This document shows, piece by piece, positions 27,051-34,773 of a stretch of DNA of 64,000 nt (the first letter of the stretch is position 1; each line of letters starts with the position of its first letter). The position numbers were made by a program, and so were the translations under genes. Origin of the DNA: CAHJXF01 sp038254545 (GTDB lineage Bacteria > Pseudomonadota > Gammaproteobacteria > Burkholderiales > Burkholderiaceae_D); contig JBBSGB010000001.1 in NCBI GenBank assembly GCA_038254545.1, positions 109,180 through 173,179 of the forward strand, in the 5' to 3' direction. The notes under the pieces are model-generated. The model was given only the letters and a program-made list of their open reading frames with translations, was not told the DNA's origin and did not search any database.

Positions 27051-28183
27051 AGCACGATCGGCCGGCGTCGGTAGTCCGACGGGTCGTGATTCCTATCGTC
27101 GATCGTCGTGACGACCTGCGCGCACCGCGGGTCGATGCGCCGATCGAGGCAAATGGTCGGCTGCGCGATGCGCTCGATCGGCCGATGCACGACCTGCGCA
27201 TCTCGGTCACCGACCGCTGCAACTTTCGCTGCACCTACTGCATGCCGAAAGAAGTCTTTGATCGCGACCATGGCTACCTTCCCCATGCCGATCTGCTGAC
27301 GTTCGAAGAGATCGCGCGGCTTGCACGCGCGTTCGTCGCACACGGTGTCCAAAAGATCCGGTTGACGGGCGGCGAGCCGTTGCTGAGGAAGAATCTGGAA
27401 AGCCTGATCGCGATGCTGGCGCAGATCGAATCGGTGGGGCCCGTGGGAGAGCGTCTCGACCTCACGCTGACCACCAACGGATCGCTGTTGCGAAAGAAGG
27501 CTCGGGCGCTCAAGGCCGCGGGCTTGTCGCGGGTCACGGTGAGTCTCGACGCGCTCGACGACCGGCTCTTTCGCGGCATGAACGACGTGGACTTCCCCGT
27601 CGCCGACGTGCTCGACGGTATAGACGCTGCAGCCGAAGCGGGCCTCGGTCCGATCAAGGTCAACATGGTCGTCAAGCGCGGCTTCAACGACAGTCAGATC
27701 GAAGTGATGGCGCGCCACTTCCGCGGTAGCGGTCACATTCTTCGCTTCATCGAATACATGGACGTGGGTGCGTCGAACGGATGGAAGCTCGACGAAGTAT
27801 TGCCCAGTGCACGTGCGGTCGAGCGAATCGACGCGTTATTCCCGATCGAGCCGATCGATGCCAACTACGGGGGCGAGGTCGCCGAGCGCTGGCGCTACCG
27901 GGACGGCGCAGGCGAGATCGGCTTCATTTCGAGCGTCACGCACGCATTTTGCGGTTCGTGCTCGCGGGCGAGGCTCTCGCCTGAAGGCCGCCTCTACACC
28001 TGCCTATTCGCGAACCAAGGCACCGACTTGAGAAATCTGGTTCGCTCGGCTGCCAGCGATCTCGACCTGGCTCGCGCGGTGGGTGCGGTCTGGGCAGACC
28101 GCGACGACCGATACTCGGAGCTCCGTGGCTTGGCTACGACACTTCCCCCAAGAAAAATAGAAATGTCCTATATCGGCGGCTGA
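27047..28183 (+). CDS. moaA: GTP 3',8-cyclase
   Basis: Radical-SAM enzyme for the first step of molybdenum cofactor synthesis. It is 378 residues. The SAM-cluster motif is Cys58-x3-Cys62-x2-Cys65 in DRCNFRCTYC. The second cluster is in FCGSCSRARLSPEGRLYTC, and the protein ends in the MoaA GG motif (YIGG), which is needed for activity. I use the ATG at 27047, which overlaps the oxygenase stop (ATGA). About 45 residues precede the core, longer than E. coli MoaA. Other moa genes are outside the window. Confidence 0.96.
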   Translation: MKHDRPASVVRRVVIPIVDRRDDLRAPRVDAPIEANGRLRDALDRPMHDLRISVTDRCNFRCTYCMPKEVFDRDHGYLPHADLLTFEEIARLARAFVAHGVQKIRLTGGEPLLRKNLESLIAMLAQIESVGPVGERLDLTLTTNGSLLRKKARALKAAGLSRVTVSLDALDDRLFRGMNDVDFPVADVLDGIDAAAEAGLGPIKVNMVVKRGFNDSQIEVMARHFRGSGHILRFIEYMDVGASNGWKLDEVLPSARAVERIDALFPIEPIDANYGGEVAERWRYRDGAGEIGFISSVTHAFCGSCSRARLSPEGRLYTCLFANQGTDLRNLVRSAASDLDLARAVGAVWADRDDRYSELRGLATTLPPRKIEMSYIGG

Positions 28184-28264
28184 AACGCTTTGCCCTGCAT
28201 CGCGGCTACAACACTTTCCGATGCGGGCAAACCGCGTAATCGCATGAGCTGTATCTCTCAATTT

Positions 28265-28294
28265 ATTGTTAAAAAACAATTAAATTTCTAGATA
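28265..28294 (+). promoter_or_regulatory. AT-rich promoter with overlapping palindrome before the TonB module
   Basis: TTGTTA (28266-28271), a 17-base spacer and TAGATA (28289-28294) fit a sigma-70 promoter. The -35 sits inside a perfect inverted repeat, ATTGTT-AAAA-AACAAT (28265-28280), a natural place for a repressor. It does not match the Fur box closely. The leader to exbD would be ~118 bases. Confidence 0.5.
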
Positions 28295-28417
28295 CCGAGG
28301 TGCAACAATGCACCATTCATTTTTTTTGCGACGATCGTTCCCGAGCCTGCTAGGAATCCGTAACGACTCTGTAAGATTGCGTAACGAAACTGGTTGTCTT
28401 CGCAAACGGAACATTTC

Positions 28418-28828
28418 ATGAGGCATTGGCAGTCCCCCAAAAAACCCAAGGCGCGCATCGAGATCATCCCGATGATCGACGTAATGATGTTTCTCCTGGT
28501 GTTTTTTGTGCTCATCAGCATCAACGTCATTCCCGCGCTGGGCGTAAAAACGGTTCTGCCGACTTCCGAGCAGTCGCAGGACATCAAGTCGGTGGTCAAC
28601 GCGCTCGTTACCCTGGGAAAAAATGACGAACTTCAGGTGAACGGGAAGTCGGTCACGCTGGCTCAGTTGGCCCCATCCATCCACGCCTTCGAAAGACCGG
28701 ACAACAAGGTCGCCGTCATCATCAACAGCGACAAGGGCGTTGAAGTGCAACGCCTGATCGATGTCATGGACGCGCTCAAGGCCAACGGCTTTCCGGCGTT
28801 CTCGATCGCGTCGAAGAAGAAGTCCTGA
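28418..28828 (+). CDS. exbD: Biopolymer transport protein ExbD
   Basis: Inner-membrane part of the ExbB-ExbD motor that uses proton motive force to energise TonB. It is 136 residues: one transmembrane helix (about 16-37) carrying the essential Asp21 in IIPMIDVMMF, then a periplasmic domain. The ATG at 28418 is preferred to an ATG eight codons upstream because it matches ExbD family starts (short basic N-terminus, SPKKPKARIEI). It is first in exbD-tonB-receptor-exbB, a compact module on one strand. Confidence 0.93.
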   Translation: MRHWQSPKKPKARIEIIPMIDVMMFLLVFFVLISINVIPALGVKTVLPTSEQSQDIKSVVNALVTLGKNDELQVNGKSVTLAQLAPSIHAFERPDNKVAVIINSDKGVEVQRLIDVMDALKANGFPAFSIASKKKS

Positions 28829-28840
28829 GCGTCCGGCGCG

Positions 28841-29539
28841 ATGGCTTTTTTCTACAGGCACCGGAACGTTCCGGCCAGCGCGGCTGCGTGCGCGGTGATC
28901 GCTCTCGCGATTTATTCGCAGGGGCATCGCATGCTGCAGACCAAGCGCCAGAATCAGGAAGAGCCGGTTCAGGTGACGATCACCGAGTTGCCGCCTCCTC
29001 CCGCGCCGATTCCACCGCCCCCGCCTCCGCCGGTACAGCCGCCCAAGCCCACCCTGGCGCCGGCTCCGACTCCGCCTGTCCCTCGCGTCGTGGAGTCCAA
29101 ACCGGTACCCGCACCGAGCCCGAATCCGATTCCCGTGCCCAAGGTCGAGCCTCCGCCGCCTCCGGCAGCTCCCGTTCCTCCGCCCTCGCCTCCACCGGCC
29201 CCACCGGCGCCGCCTGCAGCACCACCGGCGGCCGCCGTCGATGCGAGCGCGACCTATACCGGCCGCGTGCGCAGCTATCTGAACGGCATCAAGCGTTATC
29301 CGACGGGCCGCGAGGCCAGCATCCAGCGGCCCGAAGGCAAGGTTCGCATCTGGTTCGTCCTGCGTCGCGATGGTTCGCTGGTGGACGCCGGGATCGAGGA
29401 CTCGTCAAACTCGATCCTGCTCGACAACGCCGGCTTGACGACGATTAAGCGCGGCAGCATGCCCTCGTTCGATGGCGCTTTTGCGGGTGAAGAAACGCAT
29501 CGCTTCACCGTCGACCTCGATTTCAAGGCCCCGTCTTAA
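28841..29539 (+). CDS. tonB: TonB energy transducer
   Basis: Periplasm-spanning protein of 232 residues linking the ExbBD motor to outer-membrane receptors. A short N-terminal anchor (about 11-26) is followed by a Pro-rich spacer (about 45-130) and the TonB C-terminal domain. The latter includes SYLNGIKRYPTGREA, IWFVLRRDGSLVDAGIEDSS and a final beta strand. It starts 12 bases after exbD. The anchor lacks the usual SxxxH motif in an obvious form, though a His occurs at residue 7. Confidence 0.92.
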   Translation: MAFFYRHRNVPASAAACAVIALAIYSQGHRMLQTKRQNQEEPVQVTITELPPPPAPIPPPPPPPVQPPKPTLAPAPTPPVPRVVESKPVPAPSPNPIPVPKVEPPPPPAAPVPPPSPPPAPPAPPAAPPAAAVDASATYTGRVRSYLNGIKRYPTGREASIQRPEGKVRIWFVLRRDGSLVDAGIEDSSNSILLDNAGLTTIKRGSMPSFDGAFAGEETHRFTVDLDFKAPS

Positions 29540-29585
29540 ACATCCGCTTCTTTCTTTTCGCTCATTCGATATCGGGAGTTTTTCA

Positions 29586-32060
29586 ATGAAGTTGCAAGCC
29601 ACACAAATCTCGCTGCTGGTCTCGGGCCTGTTCATGGCCGCGAGCGTCAACGCGCAGCAATCGACGACCGACGTCGGGACGATCAACGTCGAAGGGCAGC
29701 CCGGCGGAACCGCCACGGGCCTGATCCAGCAGGAAGAGACTCCGAAGGCGCGCAGTTCGGTGGGCCGCAAGGCGATCGAGACGCAGGCGCCCACCAACAA
29801 TCCCTACCAGGTCATCAACCTCCTGCCGGGTGTATCCACCTTCAGCTACGACGGCACGGGCCTGTTCGGCGGCGGCTTGCGGATTCGTGGATTCAACAGC
29901 GACCAGTTGGGTTTCACGATCGACGGCGTGCCGGTCAATGACTCGGGCAGCTTCACCGTCTTTCCGCAGGAATACACCGACACCGACAACCTGTGTGAAG
30001 TGTTCGTCACGCAAGGCTCGACCGATACCGAGGCGCCGCATGTCGGGGCCACCGGCGGCAACGTGGGTCTCGTGACCTGCGGGCCGACCGACACGCGGCG
30101 CGTGCGCGTCTCGCAGACGCTCGGCAACAACGCCTTGTCGAAGACCTTCCTCCGCTACGACACCGGCAAGTTTGCCGACGACCGCGTCAAGATGTTCCTG
30201 TCGGTCTCGCATGCCGAAGCCGAAAAATTCAGAGGCAAGGGTGATGCCTATCGCGAGCACATCGACTACAAGGCCGATCTGTCCCTGGGTGGCGGAAGCT
30301 ACGTCGGCGCGGGCTTTCTCTATAACCGCGCCGTCAACAACAACTACCGCACACTGACCAAGGCGCAGATCGATCAGCAAGGTCGCTATACCGATTTCGG
30401 CACGATCGCACCCGTTCACGTCACTCCCGGCCCCGGAGCGCAGGTCGACAATGCGGCCGGATCCTACAACGTGAACAACGGCATCTTTGCACCCGGCGGA
30501 TCCGCGACCAACGGCAACGGCTACTACGGGTTCAATCTGAATCCCTTCCGCAACTACATCGCGACCTTGAAGGGGCATTTCCAACTCGCACCGACCCTGA
30601 GTCTCGACGTCGATCCTTATTTCTGGTACGGCTACGGCACGGGTGGCAACGAACTGCAAACGCTGCGCGAGGGACAGTCGGGTGCGTTCCTGCATGGCGG
30701 CGGTCGCGACTACAACGGCGACCGCGACACACTCGATACGATCGCAGCGTATGAAGGCAGCATTACAAAAACTTATCGTCCGGGCGTCACGGCGAAAGTC
30801 AACTGGCAAGTCGCTGGGAACCGGATTCTCGCGGGCTACTGGTACGAGCGCGCGCGCCATCAACAGACGGCGCCATACGTCACGATCGACAACAACGGCA
30901 ACGCAGCCGACATCTGGTTGCGCAACCCCGATCAGTGGCTCAAGAACGCCGACGGATCACCGGCCGAGTTCCGCGACTGGTACACCATCAGCACCGGCAG
31001 GTCGGCGTTCCTGCAGGATACGGTGAGCTTTTTTCAGGACAAGCTCACGATCCAGGGTGGCGGCCGCTATACGACGCTCGGCCGACTGTTCCGCAACTCG
31101 GCCAACCAAGGCACGACACCGACCGGTCTCGGACAGACCGGCAGTGGCGGCGTCGACTACACGATCCGGAAGGACTATTCGGAATTCCTCCCGAACATCG
31201 GCATCAAGTATCAGCTGACGACCGAGCAGTCCCTGTTCGCCAACGCGACCAAGAACTTCAAGGCGCCGCCCAACTTCGCATACTCGAACCTCGCGGTGAG
31301 CAATGCGTCGCCGACCGCAGGCATCACCTTCGTGAACGGAGTCGCGACCAACTATCGCATCCTCGAGCCACAGGTCGGTCCGGAAACGGCACACAACTAT
31401 GACGCGGGCTACCGTTATGCTGGCGACCGCGTGACGTTCTCGGGCTCGGTGTTCTTCATCAACTACAAGGGGCGCATCGCTTCGCTGATCGATCCGACCA
31501 GCGGACAGCAGGGCCAGGCCATCAACCTGGGCGACTCGACCACGCGCGGCTTCGAACTCGAAAGCGGATACAGCATCACCAAGAATCTGTCCGCCTACAG
31601 TTCGCTCTCGTACACCAAGACGCGCATCAAGAGCGACATCGTGTACGGCGGTGGCGTCAAGCGCGAGGCCACGGCGGGCAAGGAGTTTCCGGACACGCCG
31701 AAGTGGCTTGCAGGCTTCGCGCTGCAATACTCGGACGCGAGTTGGATTGCCGGCGTCGATGCGAAGTACACGGGCAAGCGCTACTCGACGCTGGTCAACG
31801 ACGACAGCATCGGCGGGTACACGCTGTTCGGATTGACGGCAGGCTACAAGTTGCCGTCGACGGATTTCTTCAAGAATCCGACGATTCGCCTGAACGTGTA
31901 CAACCTGTTCAGCCGCCAGTACCTCAGCCTGTCGGGTCCGTCGGGCAGTAACTTCGGTGTGCGTGCAAATCCCATTGCCGGCTTGCCCACTTATTTTGCG
32001 CAGGCGTTCTATGTCGGCGCGCCGCGCACGATCGCCTTCACGCTCGCGTCGGACTTCTGA
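29586..32060 (+). CDS. TonB-dependent outer-membrane receptor
   Basis: Outer-membrane receptor of 824 residues. The ATG at 29586 has GGGAG eight bases upstream and gives a clean signal peptide (MKLQATQISLLVSGLFMAASVNA); the frame upstream is not used. A TonB-box-like DVGTINVEG follows, then the plug domain (NLLPGVSTFSYDGTGLFGGGLRIRGFNSDQLGFTIDG split over residues ~80-120), and a 22-strand-type barrel ending in a terminal Phe (LASDF). Ligand is not evident; siderophore, haem and other ligands are all possible. Being wedged between tonB and exbB suggests a dedicated energy supply. Confidence 0.93.
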   Translation: MKLQATQISLLVSGLFMAASVNAQQSTTDVGTINVEGQPGGTATGLIQQEETPKARSSVGRKAIETQAPTNNPYQVINLLPGVSTFSYDGTGLFGGGLRIRGFNSDQLGFTIDGVPVNDSGSFTVFPQEYTDTDNLCEVFVTQGSTDTEAPHVGATGGNVGLVTCGPTDTRRVRVSQTLGNNALSKTFLRYDTGKFADDRVKMFLSVSHAEAEKFRGKGDAYREHIDYKADLSLGGGSYVGAGFLYNRAVNNNYRTLTKAQIDQQGRYTDFGTIAPVHVTPGPGAQVDNAAGSYNVNNGIFAPGGSATNGNGYYGFNLNPFRNYIATLKGHFQLAPTLSLDVDPYFWYGYGTGGNELQTLREGQSGAFLHGGGRDYNGDRDTLDTIAAYEGSITKTYRPGVTAKVNWQVAGNRILAGYWYERARHQQTAPYVTIDNNGNAADIWLRNPDQWLKNADGSPAEFRDWYTISTGRSAFLQDTVSFFQDKLTIQGGGRYTTLGRLFRNSANQGTTPTGLGQTGSGGVDYTIRKDYSEFLPNIGIKYQLTTEQSLFANATKNFKAPPNFAYSNLAVSNASPTAGITFVNGVATNYRILEPQVGPETAHNYDAGYRYAGDRVTFSGSVFFINYKGRIASLIDPTSGQQGQAINLGDSTTRGFELESGYSITKNLSAYSSLSYTKTRIKSDIVYGGGVKREATAGKEFPDTPKWLAGFALQYSDASWIAGVDAKYTGKRYSTLVNDDSIGGYTLFGLTAGYKLPSTDFFKNPTIRLNVYNLFSRQYLSLSGPSGSNFGVRANPIAGLPTYFAQAFYVGAPRTIAFTLASDF

Positions 32061-32075
32061 AGCGAAGAGACTTCA

Positions 32076-32663
32076 ATGAACCTGAACATCCTCCACGACC
32101 TCACCTTCTACGCGCTGTATGCGGCGTTGGCGATCGCCGTCTTTGTCGCCATCGAAAGACTGTTCTTCTTTTCGCAGACGTCCAGGCGCACACGCGAGCT
32201 CGAAGACGCGGTCGAGCACGGGGCGGTTCCGCCTGCTGCATTGGTGACCGCGGACAATGTGCCGGCCCGCGCGGCCAAGCACATGCTCGATCGCCTGCCG
32301 CGCATCGAGTCGCGGCACGATCTCGAAGACCTGTCCGAAGAGGTGTTCATCGATTCGCGCACGCAACTGGCCAAGCACTTGTGGATGCTCGATACGATCG
32401 TAACCGCGTCACCGCTCCTAGGCCTGCTCGGCACGATCCTCGGCATCATCGATACCTTCACGGCGTTGGCGCGCTCGGGGATTTCGGACCCCTCGGGCGT
32501 GTCGGCGGGTATCGGCACGGCGCTGTTCGCCACCGCGCTCGGGATTTCGGTTGCGCTCTTCGGTCTCTTGTTCTTCAATCACTTCCAGGAACGCATCGAA
32601 CGCCTGTCGGATCAGATGAAGGTGCTGATCCTCAGGTTGTCAGCCTTGAAGCCGTCCGTCTGA
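32076..32663 (+). CDS. exbB: Biopolymer transport protein ExbB (MotA/TolQ/ExbB family)
   Basis: Proton-channel partner of ExbD, 195 residues with three transmembrane segments: about 10-28, then the pair in LWMLDTIVTASPLLGLLGTI and GTALFATALGISVALFGLLF. The conserved LLGLLGTILGIIDTF and AGIGTALFATALGI are present. It is 15 bases after the receptor stop. Having exbB last rather than next to exbD is an uncommon order. Confidence 0.93.
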   Translation: MNLNILHDLTFYALYAALAIAVFVAIERLFFFSQTSRRTRELEDAVEHGAVPPAALVTADNVPARAAKHMLDRLPRIESRHDLEDLSEEVFIDSRTQLAKHLWMLDTIVTASPLLGLLGTILGIIDTFTALARSGISDPSGVSAGIGTALFATALGISVALFGLLFFNHFQERIERLSDQMKVLILRLSALKPSV

Positions 32664-33012
32664 ACATCGAGTACTAAGTCGCCATGCCCGTGCTGCCTTT
32701 GACCTTTAAGCGGTCGCTGGCATGAAGGCGTGTCCTCGGGGTGTAGGCTATAGACAGGTCATATTTTAGAAGTTAACCTGAAGTCCGTGCTGCAGGTGCC
32801 CTCGCGATGGGTCCTGACAAAAACGCAAGTTCAAGCAAAGGAAAAAATAGTTACTGAGTGAACAAAAGATTCGAAAAAGCCGCCCACCCTGAAAAGATAG
32901 ATCTAAAAAATTTGGGCAGCATTGATCGACTGAATCGCTTGCGAAGCGATTGCGGTTCTCGAGTTGATCAGTCCATGCTCGGCGTAGTTTGAACTGTGGG
33001 CGGGAGAAATAA
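32664..33012 (+). promoter_or_regulatory. Control region upstream of the sigma-54 activator
   Basis: A 349-base, unusually AT-rich gap without a supportable gene. Its main feature is a perfect 8 bp inverted repeat, AATCGCTT-GCG-AAGCGATT (32933-32951), 61 bases before the activator ATG. It is nested inside an imperfect outer pair, GATCGACT and AGTTGATC (about 32924-32967). This could be an operator (for autoregulation) or an RNA hairpin. No strong sigma-70 promoter stands out. Confidence 0.5.
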
Positions 33013-34350
33013 ATGCTAGGTCTGCGGAGACTGATTTGCGTTGCAATTTCCGATGACGGTGCGCTTGAACCTATCAAGCGGCGAATGTCCGAATGGGACA
33101 TTTTTTTTGCGCAAGATATCAAAGCGGCAAACTGTCTACTGCGACGATCCGACTTTCATGTTGGAATCATCGCCATTTCCAATATCGACCAACAAGAGAT
33201 TGGCGAAATTGCAGCGTTGTTAAATGCGTATAGCGATATCCAATGGATCGGCGTTTTCCCTGCGGGGATTCGCGAATCCGGAGAATGGCGTGAATTGATC
33301 GTCGATTCACTCGTCGACTTTCATACGCTTCCCGTCGATTTTGATCGATTGGCGCAGATGGTGGGCCACTCTTTTGGCATGGCCCAATTACGCGAGCAAG
33401 CGAAACTCTTGCCACGTTCCATCAAAGACAATATTTTGATCGGCGAAGGACCCGCCATGGGTCAATTGCTTCGCCATATTCGAAAAGTAGCGCGTGTCGA
33501 CGCCCCGGTTCTGATATCGGGTGAGAGCGGCAGCGGTAAAGACCTCGCGGCGCAAGCGTTACATCGCTATTCCAATCGCGCGGCGCAACCTTTTGTGCCG
33601 GTGAACTGCGGCGCGATACCTGCCAGTCTTATTCAGTCCGAACTCTTCGGATATGAGCGCGGCGCATTCACCGGAGCGGCGCATTCAAAGCAGGGAATGT
33701 TCGAATCGGCAGCGGGCGGTACGCTTTTTCTGGATGAAATCGCCGATCTTTCGCTCGAACTTCAAACCAACCTCTTGCGCTTTCTTCAGGAAAAGACGAT
33801 TAACCGCGTTGGTTCCACGCAGAGCATCGCCATTGACGTCCGCATCATTGCGGCCACGCACGTCAATCTGGAGGAAGCGGTACGGAATGGAAAATTCCGA
33901 GAAGATTTGTTCTATCGATTGAACGTTTTGAACTTGACCATTCCCCCGTTACGGGAACGCCCGGAGGACGTTGCAGGGCTCGCTCAATATTTTTTCACCA
34001 AATTCGCGGCCGAAAAAAATCCCCGCTTGACTGGTTTCAGCAGAAACGCATTGCGCGCGATGGAAGGCCATTTATGGCCCGGAAATGTGCGCGAGCTGAT
34101 CAACCGCGTCCGAAGGGCCATGGTCATGGCCGAAGGACGCCTCGTGACTGTTGGCGACCTCGGCTTGGAACAACGCGCGGACACGGGATTACAGGAAGCG
34201 CTGGGCGATATCCGAGTTACCGCGGAACGTCACGCGGTCGTGACTGGCCTGCATCGCGCGCAAAGAAATGTGAGTCAGGCGGCTCGCGACTTGGGCGTCT
34301 CTCGAATGACGATGTATCGCCTCATGGCTAAGCACGACATCAACGTCTGA
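33013..34350 (+). CDS. Sigma-54-dependent activator, VpsR-like
   Basis: Enhancer-binding protein of 445 residues. Residues 1-125 are a receiver-like domain resembling the N-terminus of VpsR, without the usual acidic phosphorylation pocket being obvious. The AAA+ domain has Walker A GESGSGKD (170-177), the sigma-54 contact loop GAFTGA (217-222) and Walker B TLFLDEI (237-243). A Fis-type helix-turn-helix (NVSQAARDLGVSRMTMYRL) ends the protein. GGGAG precedes the ATG. It reads toward the fibre-protein genes, whose promoter is a clear sigma-54 site, so it is the likely activator. Control by cyclic di-GMP is inferred only from VpsR. Confidence 0.9.
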   Translation: MLGLRRLICVAISDDGALEPIKRRMSEWDIFFAQDIKAANCLLRRSDFHVGIIAISNIDQQEIGEIAALLNAYSDIQWIGVFPAGIRESGEWRELIVDSLVDFHTLPVDFDRLAQMVGHSFGMAQLREQAKLLPRSIKDNILIGEGPAMGQLLRHIRKVARVDAPVLISGESGSGKDLAAQALHRYSNRAAQPFVPVNCGAIPASLIQSELFGYERGAFTGAAHSKQGMFESAAGGTLFLDEIADLSLELQTNLLRFLQEKTINRVGSTQSIAIDVRIIAATHVNLEEAVRNGKFREDLFYRLNVLNLTIPPLRERPEDVAGLAQYFFTKFAAEKNPRLTGFSRNALRAMEGHLWPGNVRELINRVRRAMVMAEGRLVTVGDLGLEQRADTGLQEALGDIRVTAERHAVVTGLHRAQRNVSQAARDLGVSRMTMYRLMAKHDINV

Positions 34351-34688
34351 GCATGTCATGGCGGGTATTTCGCGGCTCTGCGCAAAATTCGATTCGCAAT
34401 TCGGCAGCCTATCGTGTCTGTCACTTGTCTGATACACCACTCAAAGTGTGCGCGAACGTACATACAAGAATTTAACTGTTTGATTTTACTGAACGAATGC
34501 TGAACCGAGTTCGCTGAAGATGGATTATTCGGCCGGACTGAATAGTTGTCCCGTCTCATTGGTGTTACATGGCGCCCTGCAACATTTGCCGAGAATACCG
34601 CAGGTCGCTCCGGATGGCTACAAATCGACGCGTTTTCTTGAAAAATTATCTTTAATATTCAGATACGTATTGCACGCAAGAGTATATG
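34351..34688 (+). promoter_or_regulatory. Upstream activating region of the fibre operon
   Basis: Non-coding, AT-rich. It holds an inverted repeat TATTC-N9-GAATA (34526-34544), about 160 bases before the -24/-12 promoter, and a smaller GAAC-CGA-GTTC dyad near 34503. Distance and symmetry suit activator binding sites; that is inference. Confidence 0.4.
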
Positions 34689-34704
34689 TGGAACGCACCT
34701 TGCT
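34689..34704 (+). promoter_or_regulatory. Sigma-54 (-24/-12) promoter
   Basis: TGGAAC-N5-TTGCT matches the consensus TGGCAC-N5-TTGCW with one mismatch and exact spacing. The GG is at 34690-34691 and the GC at 34702-34703, so transcription should start near 34714. That leaves a ~60-base leader with AGGGGA before the ATG at 34774. The adjacent upstream gene is a sigma-54 activator. Confidence 0.85.
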
Positions 34705-34773
34705 ATTAGCGTAATTGGATTGGCGTATCGCCAGCCATCGTTGAATCTCAACTTTCCACTTTAGGGGACTTTT

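Noticed and set aside
28265..28280. Fur box before the TonB module
   Set aside because: The palindrome is AT-rich but does not match the GATAATGATAATCATTATC pattern at enough positions.
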